Origin: Panorpa germanica
Lineage: Eukaryota > Arthropoda > Insecta > Mecoptera > Panorpidae
Length of the DNA stretch: 64,000 nt
Assembly (NCBI GenBank): GCA_963678705.1
Contig: OY783215.1
Coordinates: 16,163,740 to 16,227,739 of the forward strand
Direction of reading: 5' to 3'
Position 1 is the stretch's first letter, and every line of letters begins with the position of its first letter. Shown one piece after another: positions 23,801 to 35,355 of this stretch. The notes under the pieces are model-generated. The model saw only the letters and a list, made by a program, of their open reading frames with translations, did no database searches and had not been told where the DNA came from. Position numbers and translations under genes: made by a program.

Positions 23801-23935
23801 TTACCGTCCTCCTTACTGCTGTTTCTCTTCTGTCTGGTACCTCTTCCTCTTTTAACTCCCTACGTACACCCGTTGTAATTCCGCCTCTTGCTCTCCCTTT
23901 CTTATGCTCTCTAACACCCATCTGTAGTTTTAAGT
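20816..23935 (-). mobile_element. Decayed purine-rich LINE, longest copy
   Basis: In sense orientation (minus strand) this element contains an endonuclease piece, a reverse transcriptase, a C-terminal Cys/His region and a 3-prime UTR that ends in a GCCAAATGGCAAAA motif and an AATA-rich tail. Its sense strand is strongly purine-rich, so the plus strand shows long CT-rich frames that are artefacts. ATTTAACTTA beside the tail and ATTCAACTTA near 23930-23940 could be a target duplication with one mismatch. The 5-prime end is truncated inside the endonuclease. Other copies are at 26690-27475, 30180-30870 and 61186-61778. Confidence 0.85.
21035..23921 (-). pseudogene. Broken LINE ORF2 (endonuclease plus reverse transcriptase)
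   Basis: The gene is in five minus-strand pieces. 23921-23304: endonuclease with GGDFNAR, an EYTYVGDRGDTVIDF segment and DSDHLPL. 23285-22992: a Lys/Glu-rich linker. 22676-22119: reverse transcriptase with YRGITLLNTGYR, AGFRKGRGT, FIDLKAAFD and GVRQGCPLSP. 22203-21232: the frame continues after a shift, with the catalytic YADD (LAYADDIVLL) and the thumb region FRYLGY. 21292-21035: the C-terminal CGREDETLEHIKFDC zinc-like motif. Stops and frameshifts separate them, so no product is made. This architecture matches LINE families that are abundant in ants and other insects. The start of the endonuclease is missing. Confidence 0.85.
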
Positions 23936-23945
23936 ATTCAACTTA

Positions 23946-25270
23946 GAATTTTTTTATTATTTTTCTGATACCTGTTATGACTTGGCCTATGACCCACTTC
24001 CGGCTTGACGTCGATTTACATAATCTTCTAGACTTCGATTTTTTTCTGAATCGATTGTTTAGACTTCGATTCGAATCGATTAAAAAATCGATCTTTGTTT
24101 CGATTTTCGTATTCCTTCCACTCCATGTGGCCTTTCGTTGGTTTTACCATGTCTTCCTACAGAAGAAGGTCATTCATAAATTTTGCTGACCAGAAGTGCT
24201 AAAAAAAAGTCATTCTCTATAAGAAAATTGTGCCAAATAAAATACATGAAAAAAACTAAGTAGTTTCACTGTAAGTCGTCGGTTTCCTCCCAGATTGTCC
24301 TGCGTAGCATTTCCCGACGACTAAATTTAAGACTTAATTTTACATACACTTTAAATAAATTTTAAATAAAGTACAAAAAGTCGTAAAAATTTACGCATAT
24401 TGAGTATTTAATCTTACTTCGTTGATCACTATTCTATCTATATTCTTAATAATACCTCCCCTCACATATCTCTATATAATATCTTACTGCGTCTAAAGAA
24501 GCGTGTGGGAAAGAAGTCGCTATGAATCGGTTTAAAACACTTTAAGGAGCTCAAGAATTTAACACTTCGCCGTATAAATTCCTGAATGACGTCCAATTCT
24601 CCGTTGAACGTTCAACGTTCAACGTTCAACGTTCAACGTTCGGTGAGGTATTCTTCTCTCTGTGTGTCTATACATCCGTCGTAAGAACACAAGAAATCCT
24701 CCCAACTCGATGCTCCCACTCACACCCTGTCCCAGCTAACTTGTTGAGACTTGTTCAACGTTTAAGTCTACAATGTTGTTTAGCAATATTTATTACGTCA
24801 AGGCGTATTCACTTACTTAATTAGGTGAGATGCTCCGAACTGATCTGATCTGATCGGCTAAACTTGAAAATAATACGTTTACAAATTTAATAAACTCATC
24901 ACATGTCAAGAGTCGAGGGTTGCTATGAGTATATTAAATAGAGTAAGGCGTATGCATTAAGAATGTTGCTGTGCTACCACATCATACAAAAGGAGTATTA
25001 CGTCTGCATACTATGAGTCAAAAAATTTATATCTAAGTAAGGAAAAACTTCTGTTAAAGTTTGTAAAAGCAAATTCGTACCATACAAAACCGTGTAAGGT
25101 AGGTCACCCAAATAACGCTTGTGCCTTAATAACGCGCACCTGGCGCTAACTAGATACACATAAAAGCTAGAAAACGCTAAACAAGGTGGATGGAGAAGAC
25201 AGGCTGTGTAGTCATGTGTTACATTTGCTGCTGTTTCCGGCTATGCGTTAGTTTAATCAGGTGCAATATA
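23946..25270. other. No gene seen; short palindromes and a 7-bp tandem repeat
   Basis: At 24040-24110 there is a cluster of AATCGATT palindromes. At 24275-24282 and 24314-24321 an 8-bp inverted pair, GTCGTCGG / CCGACGAC, spans a 31-base loop. The TTCAACG repeat at 24603-24641 is listed separately. No coding frame has a recognisable domain. Confidence 0.5.
24603..24641. repeat. TTCAACG tandem repeat
   Basis: About five copies of the 7-bp unit TTCAACG, preceded by its inverted form GTTGAACG, so the left edge is palindromic. There is no spacer structure and hence no reason to think of a CRISPR array. Confidence 0.9.
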
Positions 25271-25620
25271 TTGCCGGTTTCACACCAAATAGACAGTTGC
25301 AGTTTTATGCAACGTTGCAATGTGTTGCAACAAAACGTGTTGCACTTTTTTTGCAACAATTCTGTTTTTCGGCAACAGACTATTCGCATTGAACAGTTGT
25401 ATCAATGTTTACACCAACTAGACAATTTTTAAAACTTTTTTGTAATTTGTTGCAGTTGTTTGCAACACAACACAGTCCCATCTGGAGTTGGTATAGATCA
25501 ATGGAAACACAGTTGTTGTGTTTTTAGCCTTCTTGGTTTGAACATGCAATTTTATTTTTTGTATACATTTGCGAATTAATGTGTACTTTCTGGGAGCCAA
25601 AGTAATTAACAAATTATATT
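25271..25620 (-). mobile_element. Harbinger-related fragment, copy 2
   Basis: The left end, TTGCCGGTTTCACACCAAAT, resembles the end of the element at 9005. The interior also matches: CCCATCTGGAGTTGGTA (compare CCCATATGGAGTTGGTA at 9110) and CTTGGTTTGAACATGCA (compare 9168). A minus-strand frame at 25418-25612 is homologous to the C-terminal half of the fragment at 9063. A second end-like motif, TTTACACCAACTAGACAAT, lies near 25407, so copies may be nested or rearranged. No right end was found. Confidence 0.55.
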
Positions 25621-25951
25621 TGCGAGTTTAATTTGCTATTATTTTATATGTCGTGGGTTTGGAAATAAAACATTTATTTAATAAAATGTATTTTATTAAA
25701 TTCATATATTTGATGTTTCACTTAATACACTAATACTATTTATTATTATTATTAATTATTACAACATTATGTTAATATGGTTTTGTTTCGTTTCTTTTGC
25801 ACTTTATTATAGGATGCGCCTATAGCATATAGCGTGCAACCCGCAAATCACACTTCAATTATTATATTAAATTATTCATAGAGTGAGATCCTAGAGCCGG
25901 TAGACATCACTTATTTTCTGAAGAACAAAATTTATAAGATTGAGTAGTGTT

Positions 25952-26624
25952 AGGCCTGTCTCAGTATGGGACCGTATTTAAGCGAATTTCTGCCGGACGT
26001 ATACGGGCTACTACGCTTTACCTATCGGAACCATGTAAATGTAATGAGATCGCTCTGGAGCTCTCAGACTGCACGCTACAAAGCAGTCCGAATACGGGCG
26101 GCACTACCTCGCACATTAGAAGCGTATAAAGGCGAATTTTATCCAAGCGTTACCACTACTACAACGATACCCTATATGAACCTTTGTAAATGCAAAAAGC
26201 CGCGTCAGACTGGAGGGGATACCTAAGATCGCCTTTTGTTACGCTGCAATACGCGGTCAAATGAAATCTATCGGCGACATGGGTATGTTCTGCATGCAAT
26301 TTATGTTTGTATTTCAGTGAATCATGGGCACGGATGCCCATACCAATAGGATAGAACTAAATTTAAATTCACGCCCACCAGAACTCAGATATATAATAAA
26401 TGCTAAAGTCCCTTTAATACCAGTAGTGTATCGATAAAAATTAAAGTTAAAGTTTGCTCTCATGATAAATTATATAAGTGTTAAAGAACTCCAATACACC
26501 CCCTAATACACGACTACAGACATCTGTGCCACACATAGGCGGTTTGCTTTGTAGCTCATTCAAACCGCCGATTTACGTCCGAATACGCCGTCGCTTAAAT
26601 ACGGTCCCATACTGAGACAGGCCT
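25952..26624 (-). mobile_element. 673-bp inverted-repeat element, copy B
   Basis: Same length, ends and interior as copy A at 4529-5201 but in reverse orientation; I found no difference between them by eye, and the two frames they contain translate identically. The flanks are GTGTT on the left and AAGACA on the right, so a clean duplication of more than TA is not visible. Together with copy A it forms an inverted pair separated by about 20.7 kb. Confidence 0.85.
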
Positions 26625-26689
26625 AAGACATTTTTCCGTTCCTTTAATAAGCGTCTAATATTTAATTATTTTATTTTAATGTTTTTGCC

Positions 26690-27475
26690 TTTTGGCACTA
26701 CCTTCTTGTGCCTTAACTTATTTATTTACAATTTCGATCCTTATTATATCTAAACATTCTTCCCCCTAAAAGAAAAAAAATTATCCTTATAAAAATTAAA
26801 ACAAAACTGCTACTGCTACTGCTTCACTCCTCCTGCTACTCTCTATCTCTCTCCTGTTTCTACCCTGCTATTCCTTTCGCTATCTCCATCGTTCCCTTTC
26901 GCTATCTCCATCATCCACTTCTTCACTTCACTGCCTCCCTTTAATAACTGCTCTTTTCGCTTTTTACCTTTTTTTCACATGAAAACTTAATGAATTCCAA
27001 AGTTTCTATCTCCGTTTCGCACACCCTGCACATCTTCGCTAGTTGCCCAATATCCGTTTCCTTTCTCCTCGTTTCCCAATCTAAATCTGGCAATCCTTCT
27101 CATGTTTTTTGTGTCTTTTTCTCTTAGGTATTCTGGTATCTCCCTCTCCCAAATACTTTAATATCTTTTGTTATAATTGCTCTTTTCATATTTTTCCATT
27201 CTTTCCTGTTTTTGTATCTCCCTGTCTCTTCTCCTTGGCTTCTCTTCCACACTTGTGCCTTCTTGTCTTCTTCTCTCTGCCCCATCTGTCGCCATTCCAT
27301 TTCTTTCATAATACTCTTTTCTTATTTTCGGGCTTCCTCTCCCACCCTTCTTTCTACTCTCCACTCTAATTTTTCTTAAGATTTCATTTATCATTTTCTC
27401 CTCGAACTTTACTGCTCTCCTTACTGCTTCTATTCTTATATTGTCCCTTCGTCTTTTCTTCGGTTTTTCCAAGTT
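26690..27475 (-). mobile_element. Purine-rich LINE, 3-prime fragment
   Basis: The tail (in plus orientation TTTTGCCTTTTGGCACTACC) and the downstream coding region match the copy at 20816. The minus-strand frame at 27472-27158 contains KIRKEYYERNGMATD and RRRDREIQKQERMEK, equivalent to the post-RT region of the longer copy. Internal deletion and stops are present. The fragment begins within this C-terminal region, so it is a 5-prime-truncated insertion. Confidence 0.8.
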
Positions 27476-28338
27476 TTAAGTAAAATTTCACAACAATTCT
27501 TCTGGCGAAACAAAAAAAAACAACTCTAATGCAAACGAAGCTACGGGTATACTGATTTGTTTACTGAAGCGACAGGCACTGCATTCGAAAGAGAAGGCTT
27601 CACGATAAACAGCTGTCGGTCGCTGGCGTTTGACGCATATACACTTTTTCTATAGCAACGTCACTCTCGTTATTTAATAGCTGCACCGCGTATCTCGGTA
27701 ATGTTAAAACACAGCTGAAATAAATTAACCTCAAAAGACAACAAATATTTAAATGCCCACTTCTGATTTATTAAGTTCTCAGAAAAACAAAGATTAATCA
27801 CTTGCTATTTCGACATTTGTTAATTAGATAGGAAATATGCTGCCAAAATATTTAAATATCAACAGTCTTGTACAATATGAATTAAGATGAGTACGAATAT
27901 GAATACGTACATCAGTACAAAATAAGAAAACAAGTTTTATAGATTAAAATAAGTTTCATTATCAAACAGGGAAATATAAAAGTTCATAGGCTGAGTTATA
28001 AATGCCTCCACTTTTGACAAATCCGAGTCCGAATAACTCTTGTTAAGGCATTGCTTTGTATGAACAGTATTATTTCCATTAAAAAGCAATGCTTCATTAG
28101 CACACAAAATTCAAATTTTTTCCATTGTTTTGAAAATTACAAAATCCTCTATAACTGGTAAATTATAGATTGGAAAGAAATTTTAAAACATATCGTTTGA
28201 AGTTTGGTACTATCTAAAAATCATATGGATTTGTTAATAATGGGGCCATCTATACGGTATCCTACAAACTTATTGAGTGATGTAATATTATGTAATAAAT
28301 AATAATATTATTGTTAGCGATATTGCACTCTAAGTCCG
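27476..28338. other. No gene seen
   Basis: AT-rich DNA with no frame carrying a domain and no repeat pair that I could identify. Confidence 0.5.
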
Positions 28339-28740
28339 TCCGCACATGGGTCGACTGATTGCAAACGCGAGCCCCAAATCTGCCCGAACCGAATGAGAAT
28401 GCAACTGCGTTGTTAGTGAGAGGGCACACACGGCACGAACGAAACTAAACTGATTTCAAACTGGGTTTGAGCACGTTTTGAGCGACTGTGTTTCTCGGTC
28501 GCAGGCAATTACGTTGCATGCTTTTGATGGTGACATCATGAGCAGAGATGTGCACAAATACTACAAAAGTATTTAAATACGTACATGCATACAAATAACT
28601 CATAATAAATAAAATCCCCTATTATGCTATTGTTAAACATTCTATAGAGTCACGAAACACGGCTCGACATGGCTCGTTTTTCGTTTTCGTTAGAAACTTC
28701 GTTCGTGGTTGTTTGCAATCAGTCGACTCGTGTTCGGAAG
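28339..28740. mobile_element. Inverted-repeat element with GTCGACTGATTGCAAAC ends
   Basis: Imperfect inverted ends: GTCCGCACATGGGTCGACTG at 28339 with the continuation ATTGCAAAC, and the complement GTTTGCAATCAGTCGACTCG at about 28711-28730 followed by TGTTCGGAAG. About 400 bp lie between, with no coding frame. Flanking ACTCTAA (left) and ACTCTTAA (right) are similar but not an exact duplication. Family unassigned. Confidence 0.5.
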
Positions 28741-30179
28741 GCGTAAGACTCTTAATACAGCCCTAGAACTACTCTGGCACTGTTTCAGTCTTATCTTAAC
28801 ATAAACTACTCTGGAATGCACATTAATCTGCTCTGCCTGGTGTAGATCAGAACTCAGAGAAAGTTATGTAATCTTGACATTGAAAAGGGTGCAACCCATT
28901 TGGCATCTGACCCAAGACACTGCAAACGCCATTCGTTATATAATCGTTGATTGAGCTAAAGCTTGTAAAATATATGGTCGGATTATGATTTTTAATTAAT
29001 AAATCCTAATTATTCCTGACATTATTAAAAATAAATAAATAAAATAAATAAATTATTGTCTCTGTTGGTTCAACCTGTACAAATAGCGTTGCGTTATATT
29101 GCAACGACAAAGACAGTTTTGTCTTCGAATAATACTTTGGGAACATTTAGTAAATTATAAAGCAGACAAAGACTAGTAGGTAAAGACGTTAAGTTTACAC
29201 CGGACGCGGGCCGAGAAAGCTTAAATATGTAAATAATATTTTATAGTATGTAAATGCCAGTTGTAGTTGTAAATTTGCACAAAAAAAAGTGACAAAGTCG
29301 AAAATGTTATTCAAGGTCACGAGGATTGTGTAAAGGTCACTTCGCGTTAGACAACAAAACAGCAAATAATTAATTGGTCGCAGACAAATCAAATTTATTC
29401 AAATAATATGAATACTTGTTTAACAAAAGGCGTTTTACTTTTATAAAAACTTGATTTGTCCCGTCATTATTTAAAAAAAGAGCCACAAAAAACAGAAATT
29501 ATATAAAAGATATACGATTCATGAAGTGCCTTTGTGGAAAGGTAAACAATGGGAGCATGGGATCAGTCGTAGATAGATGCACTGCATCACGATGAGTGCG
29601 CAGAAACGAGGCAGTGTACTAAGTCTGGGAGAAAGAGGTTTCTACCAATTTTAAAAATAAATTTAAATATAATAAATTTTGGAAATATTTTTGAACACGA
29701 TATTTTATTGAAACTTCGCGCTATTTTTAGGCTGTAAACTTATAATAAATATCGATAGAAAAAGTAAGGTAGGAAATGTAACCCAATGTAAGTAACACTT
29801 TAATTAGGTTGTAGTAAGCTAGCAAGCGTAAAACAATAGACAATTAGTAGACAGTAAGACAATTTTCCAGGAATATTAAAGATATACGCTATATCTACGT
29901 CATATACGAGTGATGAATTCTCAGTAAACATTTTGGAGTCACTTTGCCATCATATTGAAGATGCGCATGATTTTTTGTCATGAAAAAGTTCATTTACAGT
30001 TTAGTTTTTCACAGTCTTTCATAATATGATATATTTTATCGCTTACAAATGGCTAAACCACTCCACTTGTCCGAATACAAATGAAGATAACGTTGATGCG
30101 AACTATAATTGAAGTACAATAGTGATAGAACAGTCATTAAACAGGATACTTCACCAGATTGTTAACTGAATTAGTATCA
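28741..30179. other. No gene seen
   Basis: AT-rich unassigned DNA. The 65-codon frame at 29195-29392 on the minus strand has no recognisable motif and no supporting context. Confidence 0.5.
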
Positions 30180-30870
30180 TGAGATCAAGTATAACGGTGG
30201 AAGGAAGGAACGTGGAAGGAGGGTGGAAAAGGAGGAACGAAAAGGAGAAAAGAATACTTTGAAAGAAACGGAATGGCCACAGAAGAAGAGAGAAGAAGGT
30301 ACAAGTGTGGAAGAGGAGCTAAGGAGCAGAGACAGAGAGATAGAGCGGGAGGAAAGAATGGAAAACCTTGAGACGAGCAAATATGATGAAAGTTACCAGA
30401 GGATTTGGTAGAAAGAGAGATACAAGAATATATAAGAGAAAAAGACACAAGAAACATGAGAAGCCAGAAACAGATACTGGGCAAATAGAGAGGAAAGGAT
30501 GTGCAGGGTGTGCGGAACGGAGATAGAAACGCTGGACGAAAAAAATATTGTGCAGTTATTAAAGGGAGACAGTGAAGGGAAGAGGTGGATGGCAGAGACA
30601 GAGAAAGAGAGCGAAGAAAGAGAAGGAATGGCATAGTAGAAACAGGAGATACTGTAGCAGGAAGAGTGAAGCAGTATGGGTTTAAATGTACATGTTTTGT
30701 TTTTTTTTTTTTGGAAGCAGTGAAAATGTTTAGATATAATAACGGGCATACCTGTAATTAAGCACAATGATATGTAATTCAATGATTTAAGGCAGAAGTA
30801 TGTAGTGCCTAATGGCAAAAACTTATATATAAATAATAAAATATAATAATAAATAATAATAATTGTATTT
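30180..30870 (+). mobile_element. Purine-rich LINE, 3-prime fragment (plus strand)
   Basis: Sense-strand sequence encodes decayed pieces equivalent to the post-RT region (KEYFERNGMAT-like and VEEELRSRDREIEREERME), then the CRVCGTEIETL zinc-like motif, then the UTR motif TAATGGCAAAAAC and an AATA-rich tail at about 30829-30870. An internal deletion joins the region before the zinc motif to the region after it. CT-rich minus-strand frames here are artefacts. Confidence 0.8.
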
Positions 30871-30970
30871 ATCCCACTAAAACATAAAATATATACTCTA
30901 TGTATAATTTAAAGTTATATTTTCTACCTAAAGTTTCGTTTTATTACTCGTCTTTACGGAAGTTTAATGT

Positions 30971-31145
30971 AAGAGGTCATCCATAAATACGTCACACAAA
31001 TTTCATGATTTTCCAACGGGCTGCAGCCCTGCAGCCCTGCAGCCCTGACCTCCCTCAAATGCGGACTCCTGGCCTGGACTCCACCCTCCCATGTTTTGTC
31101 ACATTTTGAGTACCCCCCTCGCTCATTTGAATGGGAAAAAGACAT
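30971..31145 (+). repeat. Transposon end with GTCATCCATAAATACGTCAC
   Basis: The sequence reads GTCATCCATAAATACGTCAC, then a C-rich block, then GTCACATTTTGAGTACCCCC. A matching reverse-oriented end lies at 34560-34641 (GGGTGTCACCAAAATGTGTC and TGTGTGACGTATTCTATGGA). Similar single ends start near 40365 and 42893. This is a repeated DNA-transposon terminal sequence of undetermined superfamily. Within it, the GCAGCCCT unit is repeated about three times at 31023-31046. Confidence 0.5.
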
Positions 31146-31919
31146 ATTTTTCTAAGATATTAAATTGAATATATCACATTATATAACGTTACATAAAAAG
31201 TGCATTATTGAAGTAAGAAAAACATAAATTTATGGTTTACTATTATGGTTCTTGATATCCTAGCTTAGACGCAAACTGATATCTGGATACAAAATTCTGT
31301 TTATTGCAGACTTATATTTGTCGCATGAAGATTGAGACAACACTATTTGAAAAGTTGATGTGACTAATTTGTCTAGAAACAGTCTTATCGCATATGAGCG
31401 TTTCGAATAACAGGTTTCTTTGTGTTCAGTGTGCATCTAGCCTAATATCTGCAATCTTTATCTAATTGTAATGTTCGCTTCCCACTAGTTACTGACCACT
31501 GTCTACAACCGGCCTATACAATTCGCTAGTCGTAAGATAATTGTATCACGTAGCCATTTTTCTTGGTACGGCTCGATCCATCCAAGTAGTAAAACTACAA
31601 GGTCAAACGAGATCTACTACGTACGACGTAGTTCCAAGAAATACCGCAGCAAATCGTAACCGTTCGCAATCGTAAAGCACATCACGTACCATACTCTGTA
31701 AATTGTAACCCTACTTACTGCTCTTGCTCAGGCAAACTAGTCATCAGAGACATGTACTCGTACCAACCTGACGTTGGTTGACGTTGGTTGACGTTGACGT
31801 TGAGTTGTGCGGTACATCGCGCTGCCAACCACGTAACGTTTTCTAAACATAAGTTCCTTTTATATCAAGTAATATGATTAATTTACGAGTATTTGTAGCT
31901 GCTTCCGGGAAAACCTCTT
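31146..31919. other. No gene seen
   Basis: Unassigned AT-rich DNA. At 31768-31802 the sequence GACGTTGGTT is repeated imperfectly. Nothing else can be supported. Confidence 0.5.
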
Positions 31920-32606
31920 AAGGTAAGTGTTCACAGGTCCGCACTTTTCGCATCAAACGCGAGTAAATCAATCAAATCAATTGAGTAAAACAGCGAACAA
32001 ATGGAAAGCTAGAGGAAAGGCGTATGCAGCGGCAGATACAGGTCTACTGCGACAACAACTGAAACCGTCATGTGTTGATCTTTGGAGCATATTTATATGA
32101 TTCTACTTACGGAGCGGTCTTTTTCAGTGGATGTATTGAAGTTGAGGTTTCGTATCAGCACCCTTTTTCATAAGATGCAGTTTCTATTTTAATGTCTATC
32201 ACTACACCACTGTTATGAAGGTAATAAAGTGGCATATTATATATCTGTTCTTTTTCCCCTATCGAGAATTCGTTGGGAATGAACAAAGAGTGTTCCACAC
32301 GTTATGTACGAAGATGCATGGTTCCAAGCATGCTGAGATATGCACGACTGCCTGTTGATCATAGTGCAGCACTTTGATATACGTACGTATCATGTTATAA
32401 CCATATTATGATAAAGTATACTAATGCGACTACGCTCTAATGAAATGTCGGATGTAGCAAGTAGTCGATTCCATTGAGAGAGAGAGCCCTAATACTAAAA
32501 GCCGTAGTGTCAGACATTTACCATTCCGCTTCTCTGTTCTTCAACATTTTATTTAATAAAGACAATGCGGTGGATCGAGCAGTGCGTACATGTGGACGTT
32601 TACCTT
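31920..32606. mobile_element. Inverted-repeat element with AAGGTAAGTGTTCACAG ends
   Basis: The left end AAGGTAAGTGTTCACAGGTC and the right end, whose complement reads AAGGTAAACGTCCACATG, form imperfect inverted repeats of about 35 bp. The core at 32168-32250 (ATTTTAATGTCTATCACTAC, then ACCACTGTTATGAAGG, then TATTATATATCTG) aligns with the core of the 673-bp element and others. Near 32455-32488 a right end of the CTCTCACACTGAA family is also visible, so the element may be composite. No transposase is encoded. Confidence 0.6.
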
Positions 32607-33234
32607 TGCGGTACTGTTCAAATCATATAAAAAGGTTTTCATCGTAGCCTATATTCTTAAAAGATAAGATCGACTGTATGGTGAGATTAATTTTTCACAT
32701 TTCAAAAATTTGTTGAACTATAATGTTAAGGTTTGCTCTATCTTGCAGATCAAGGTTCACACTTGCCACAAGCTAATTCCAAGGTTCACTTTCTATTTCT
32801 CATATAAACATTGTATTGCAGTGCAAGATTCATACTTCTTAGTTTGTCACAAGCTAATTCCAAGGTTCTTTTTTTACCTGGGCTGGTATGAAATCTTTCA
32901 ATGTCTTCGTCCTTCAATATCATTCATGAGATGAAAAATGACAAAGATAGACCGGGAATAATTAAATAGTCGTTAAAATTAAATATCAATGCACGAATTA
33001 GTGACCTGAAAGTTACATAACGATCGTATGATTCTCGCTGCAAGATTTCATTGGCGGTGGGCAAATTTAGATGCTAATTTGGTAAAAATCACACGTACTT
33101 GTGAATATATAGTAATATGAATATCCGGAATAGCTCTTTAACTGTACAGTCGACATTCAGGACCGTGCATCTACAACGAAGAGCAAATGATAAAGATATT
33201 GCTCGCTATGATCAGTTGTCTGATTGAGTGTGTA

Positions 33235-33480
33235 AGGGTTCTTTCACGCTGGAACCGATAACTCTTTTCAGTAGTACTTTGTCATGAGATAAAGTTTGTG
33301 CTTTAATGTTTATATCAATACACCAATATTGTGAAATAATCCTTAGTTCAAACGTTTACATAACATAAACATGTTATGGTTCATACGTATGTAGTGCAAA
33401 GTGCCGTCTTCCTTTTATACGAGTGTTGCACGAATACAAATATGACTGAGAAACATACCATACCTTTATAAAGAAAAGGC
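33235..33480 (+). repeat. Inverted-repeat element, left part only
   Basis: It begins TTCTTTCACGCTGGAACCGA, similar to the CTCTCACACTGAA ends, and at 33283-33335 carries the shared core (TCATGAGATAAAG, CTTTAATGTTTATATCAATACACC). The right part is not found; the sequence meets a LINE fragment at about 33490. Confidence 0.45.
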
Positions 33481-33489
33481 GGCACTTTA

Positions 33490-34117
33490 AGCAATACATC
33501 TTGATTTTTTTTATTAATAATTTACTGAGCTTCTTAGGACCACGGTTCTTTTTTCGCCCTTGTTAATACATTTAATTTACATTTTACATATTTACATTTT
33601 ATTTATTATTACACCTATACTTTTAAATCCGCTATATTCCATATCCTGTCTATCACTAAGCACACCGGTCACTTTGGATATCTCGGCAGTTCCTGCATAT
33701 TCGCTGGCAACACCACTTTATTTTCTGCCATAACTCAATATAAATTATTTCTGCAGGCCCCCGTTTCTGTACATTGGAAGATCAAATGTTCTGGATCTGC
33801 TACCCCTTCTCCACAATTACACGAATCTTCTTGCACCAAGTGATTTCTTTTAAGATGTGCCAATACGCCTGTATGGTCTACCCTCAGTCTCGAGATAAGT
33901 GATAACACTCTTCTCGGACTTCTCTGTCTCTTCGGCTTTCCACCACCAACGACGTCCGCACACCGAAAACTGTAAATTGAAAAAAATTCTTTCTTTGTTT
34001 GAATTGTCCCACATACCCTGCCTCTTCTCTTTCACTTCATTTTTGCTTTTTGCCAATATGTCCACTTCATATTGAATTTCTCCACTCGCTACTGTTCTAG
34101 CTGCTTGTTGTAATACA
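33490..34117 (-). pseudogene. LINE ORF2 C-terminus and 3-prime end
   Basis: In sense orientation (minus strand) the 3-prime end carries the CGTGGTCCTAAGAAG block shared with 16690 and 44150. Upstream, decayed frames encode an arginine-rich RLRVDHTGVLAHLKR stretch, then DSCNCGEGVADPEHLIFQC, which is the CxC...H...C zinc-like motif found after the reverse transcriptase in many LINEs. Further upstream a KSKNEVKEKRQG and GRRWWWK segment is in another frame. The end LVIDRIWNIADLKV matches the copy at 16.8 kb. Frameshifts and stops make it inactive. Confidence 0.65.
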
Positions 34118-34285
34118 TCTTAGTTGATACTTTTATTTCTCAGATTTCATTTTTGTTCGAGTCAAATGTAACTGTAGCTTAACCAAGCAAAAACCTCGGT
34201 TACTTTTTTCGTTAACTGTTAACTGTGGTCGGTCTTTGACAAAACAAAAATTGAAATGTATTTTTTAGGTTTAACTTCAGTTATG
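34118..34285 (+). repeat. Dispersed repeat, copy 2 (partner at 840-1025)
   Basis: Aligned with 840-1025 by TCATTTTTGTTCGAGTC, TTAACCAAGC and ACTGTGGTCGGTCTTTG (about 34217-34233). Same orientation. No coding capacity. Confidence 0.6.
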
Positions 34286-34559
34286 CTCTACTAAAGTTTC
34301 GCTAAGAATTGAAAAGTAGGCTCTTAAAGTATCAAAAGCGACAATGGGAGGAGGGATTAGAAGCGTTCCGACGTCACATGCAATATAAAATATTAAAAAA
34401 AATTATGAATATATGCGGCAATATAAAGTAAGTAAGTAAGTTAAAAAAAGAAATTTCCAAAACGAGTTAAAAAAAGGTTCTTTCCTGAAAGGAAAAGGTC
34501 ATTTATTCTAAAAACTATAAAATATTACAAAAAAAATTATTAATTTAAATGTGTGCCAT

Positions 34560-34641
34560 CACAACAACGGGGGTGTCACCAAAATGTGTCAAGGAAGGTG
34601 GATGGGGGTTTGAATTTTTGTGTGACGTATTCTATGGATAT
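34560..34641 (-). repeat. Transposon end matching 30971 (reverse orientation)
   Basis: The complement reads TCCATAGAATACGTCACACA, followed by a C-rich block and GACACATTTTGGTGACACCC, parallel to the end at 30971. The two could bound one element of about 3.7 kb that has since received several insertions, or belong to two separate copies. Confidence 0.45.
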
Positions 34642-35355
34642 AATTATATTTTCGTGTGCCTATTTTAAAAATAAAAAGTAATATACTGTGTATATTTTTT
34701 ATGCGGTATTTTTATAATATAAATAAATAAGTTGTAAATTCTTTATCAAAATAGAACAAATGACAAATCAGAGAATGATAAACAGGGAAATCCCACAAAA
34801 TAACAAAGGACACCAATAGGAGTAACCGCAGCAGATTCCACAAAACCGAATCACAACGCCCAACGCAACAAATTACTATAGCGTACTACTAGCGCAATAC
34901 ACATAGTTTAGACTAGGCGCACACTGTACAAAAGATTGTCTTTAGGCATCAATGCATATAAAGACTTGGACTATCTCGACAAGACTATCTCTTATGCAAT
35001 AAATAAATAATACAGCTGTCTCTCTATTTATCTCTATTCTTTTCTCTCGTGTGCGCCAAGGCTAACAGAACAATGAGCTGTGCTTATCACCAACACCAAC
35101 CAACATCCTTTGACTTGACGGGTCGGAATGCCAAACCGTCCAACTCGGGATGCATTGTGGAATAAATCTATAAATAAACGAATAATTATTGATAACAACA
35201 TATTTTTGTCTGTTTTTGTTTTATTTTTCTCGAGTTTTATTTTATTCATAATCTTAATATGCCGTTGATCTGTGGTTAGTGTCCTAACCTAAGCTACAGT
35301 TACAGTATTAACGAGCTTACTCCCTTTATCATTATTGCCTATCGTATCTTAAGTG
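34642..35355. other. No gene seen
   Basis: Unassigned AT-rich DNA. The 71-codon minus-strand frame at 35034-35249 has no recognisable domain. Confidence 0.5.

Noticed and set aside
21012-23946. Many plus-strand frames rich in Ser, Phe, Leu and Pro (for example 21360-21707 and 21902-22366)
   Set aside because: They are the complement of the purine-rich LINE coding strand, which has RT and endonuclease motifs on the minus strand. The same explanation holds at 26.7-27.5, 30.2-30.8 and 61.4-61.7 kb.
24603-24641. Regular TTCAACG units considered as a CRISPR-like array
   Set aside because: Units are contiguous without unique spacers and the context is eukaryotic; it is a simple tandem repeat.
30954-31145. 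A 63-codon minus-strand frame
   Set aside because: It runs across a repeated transposon end with a GCAGCCCT tandem, so the frame is a by-product of repeat sequence.
35034-35249. A 71-codon frame with basic N-terminus
   Set aside because: No recognisable motif and no repeat or neighbouring coding support.
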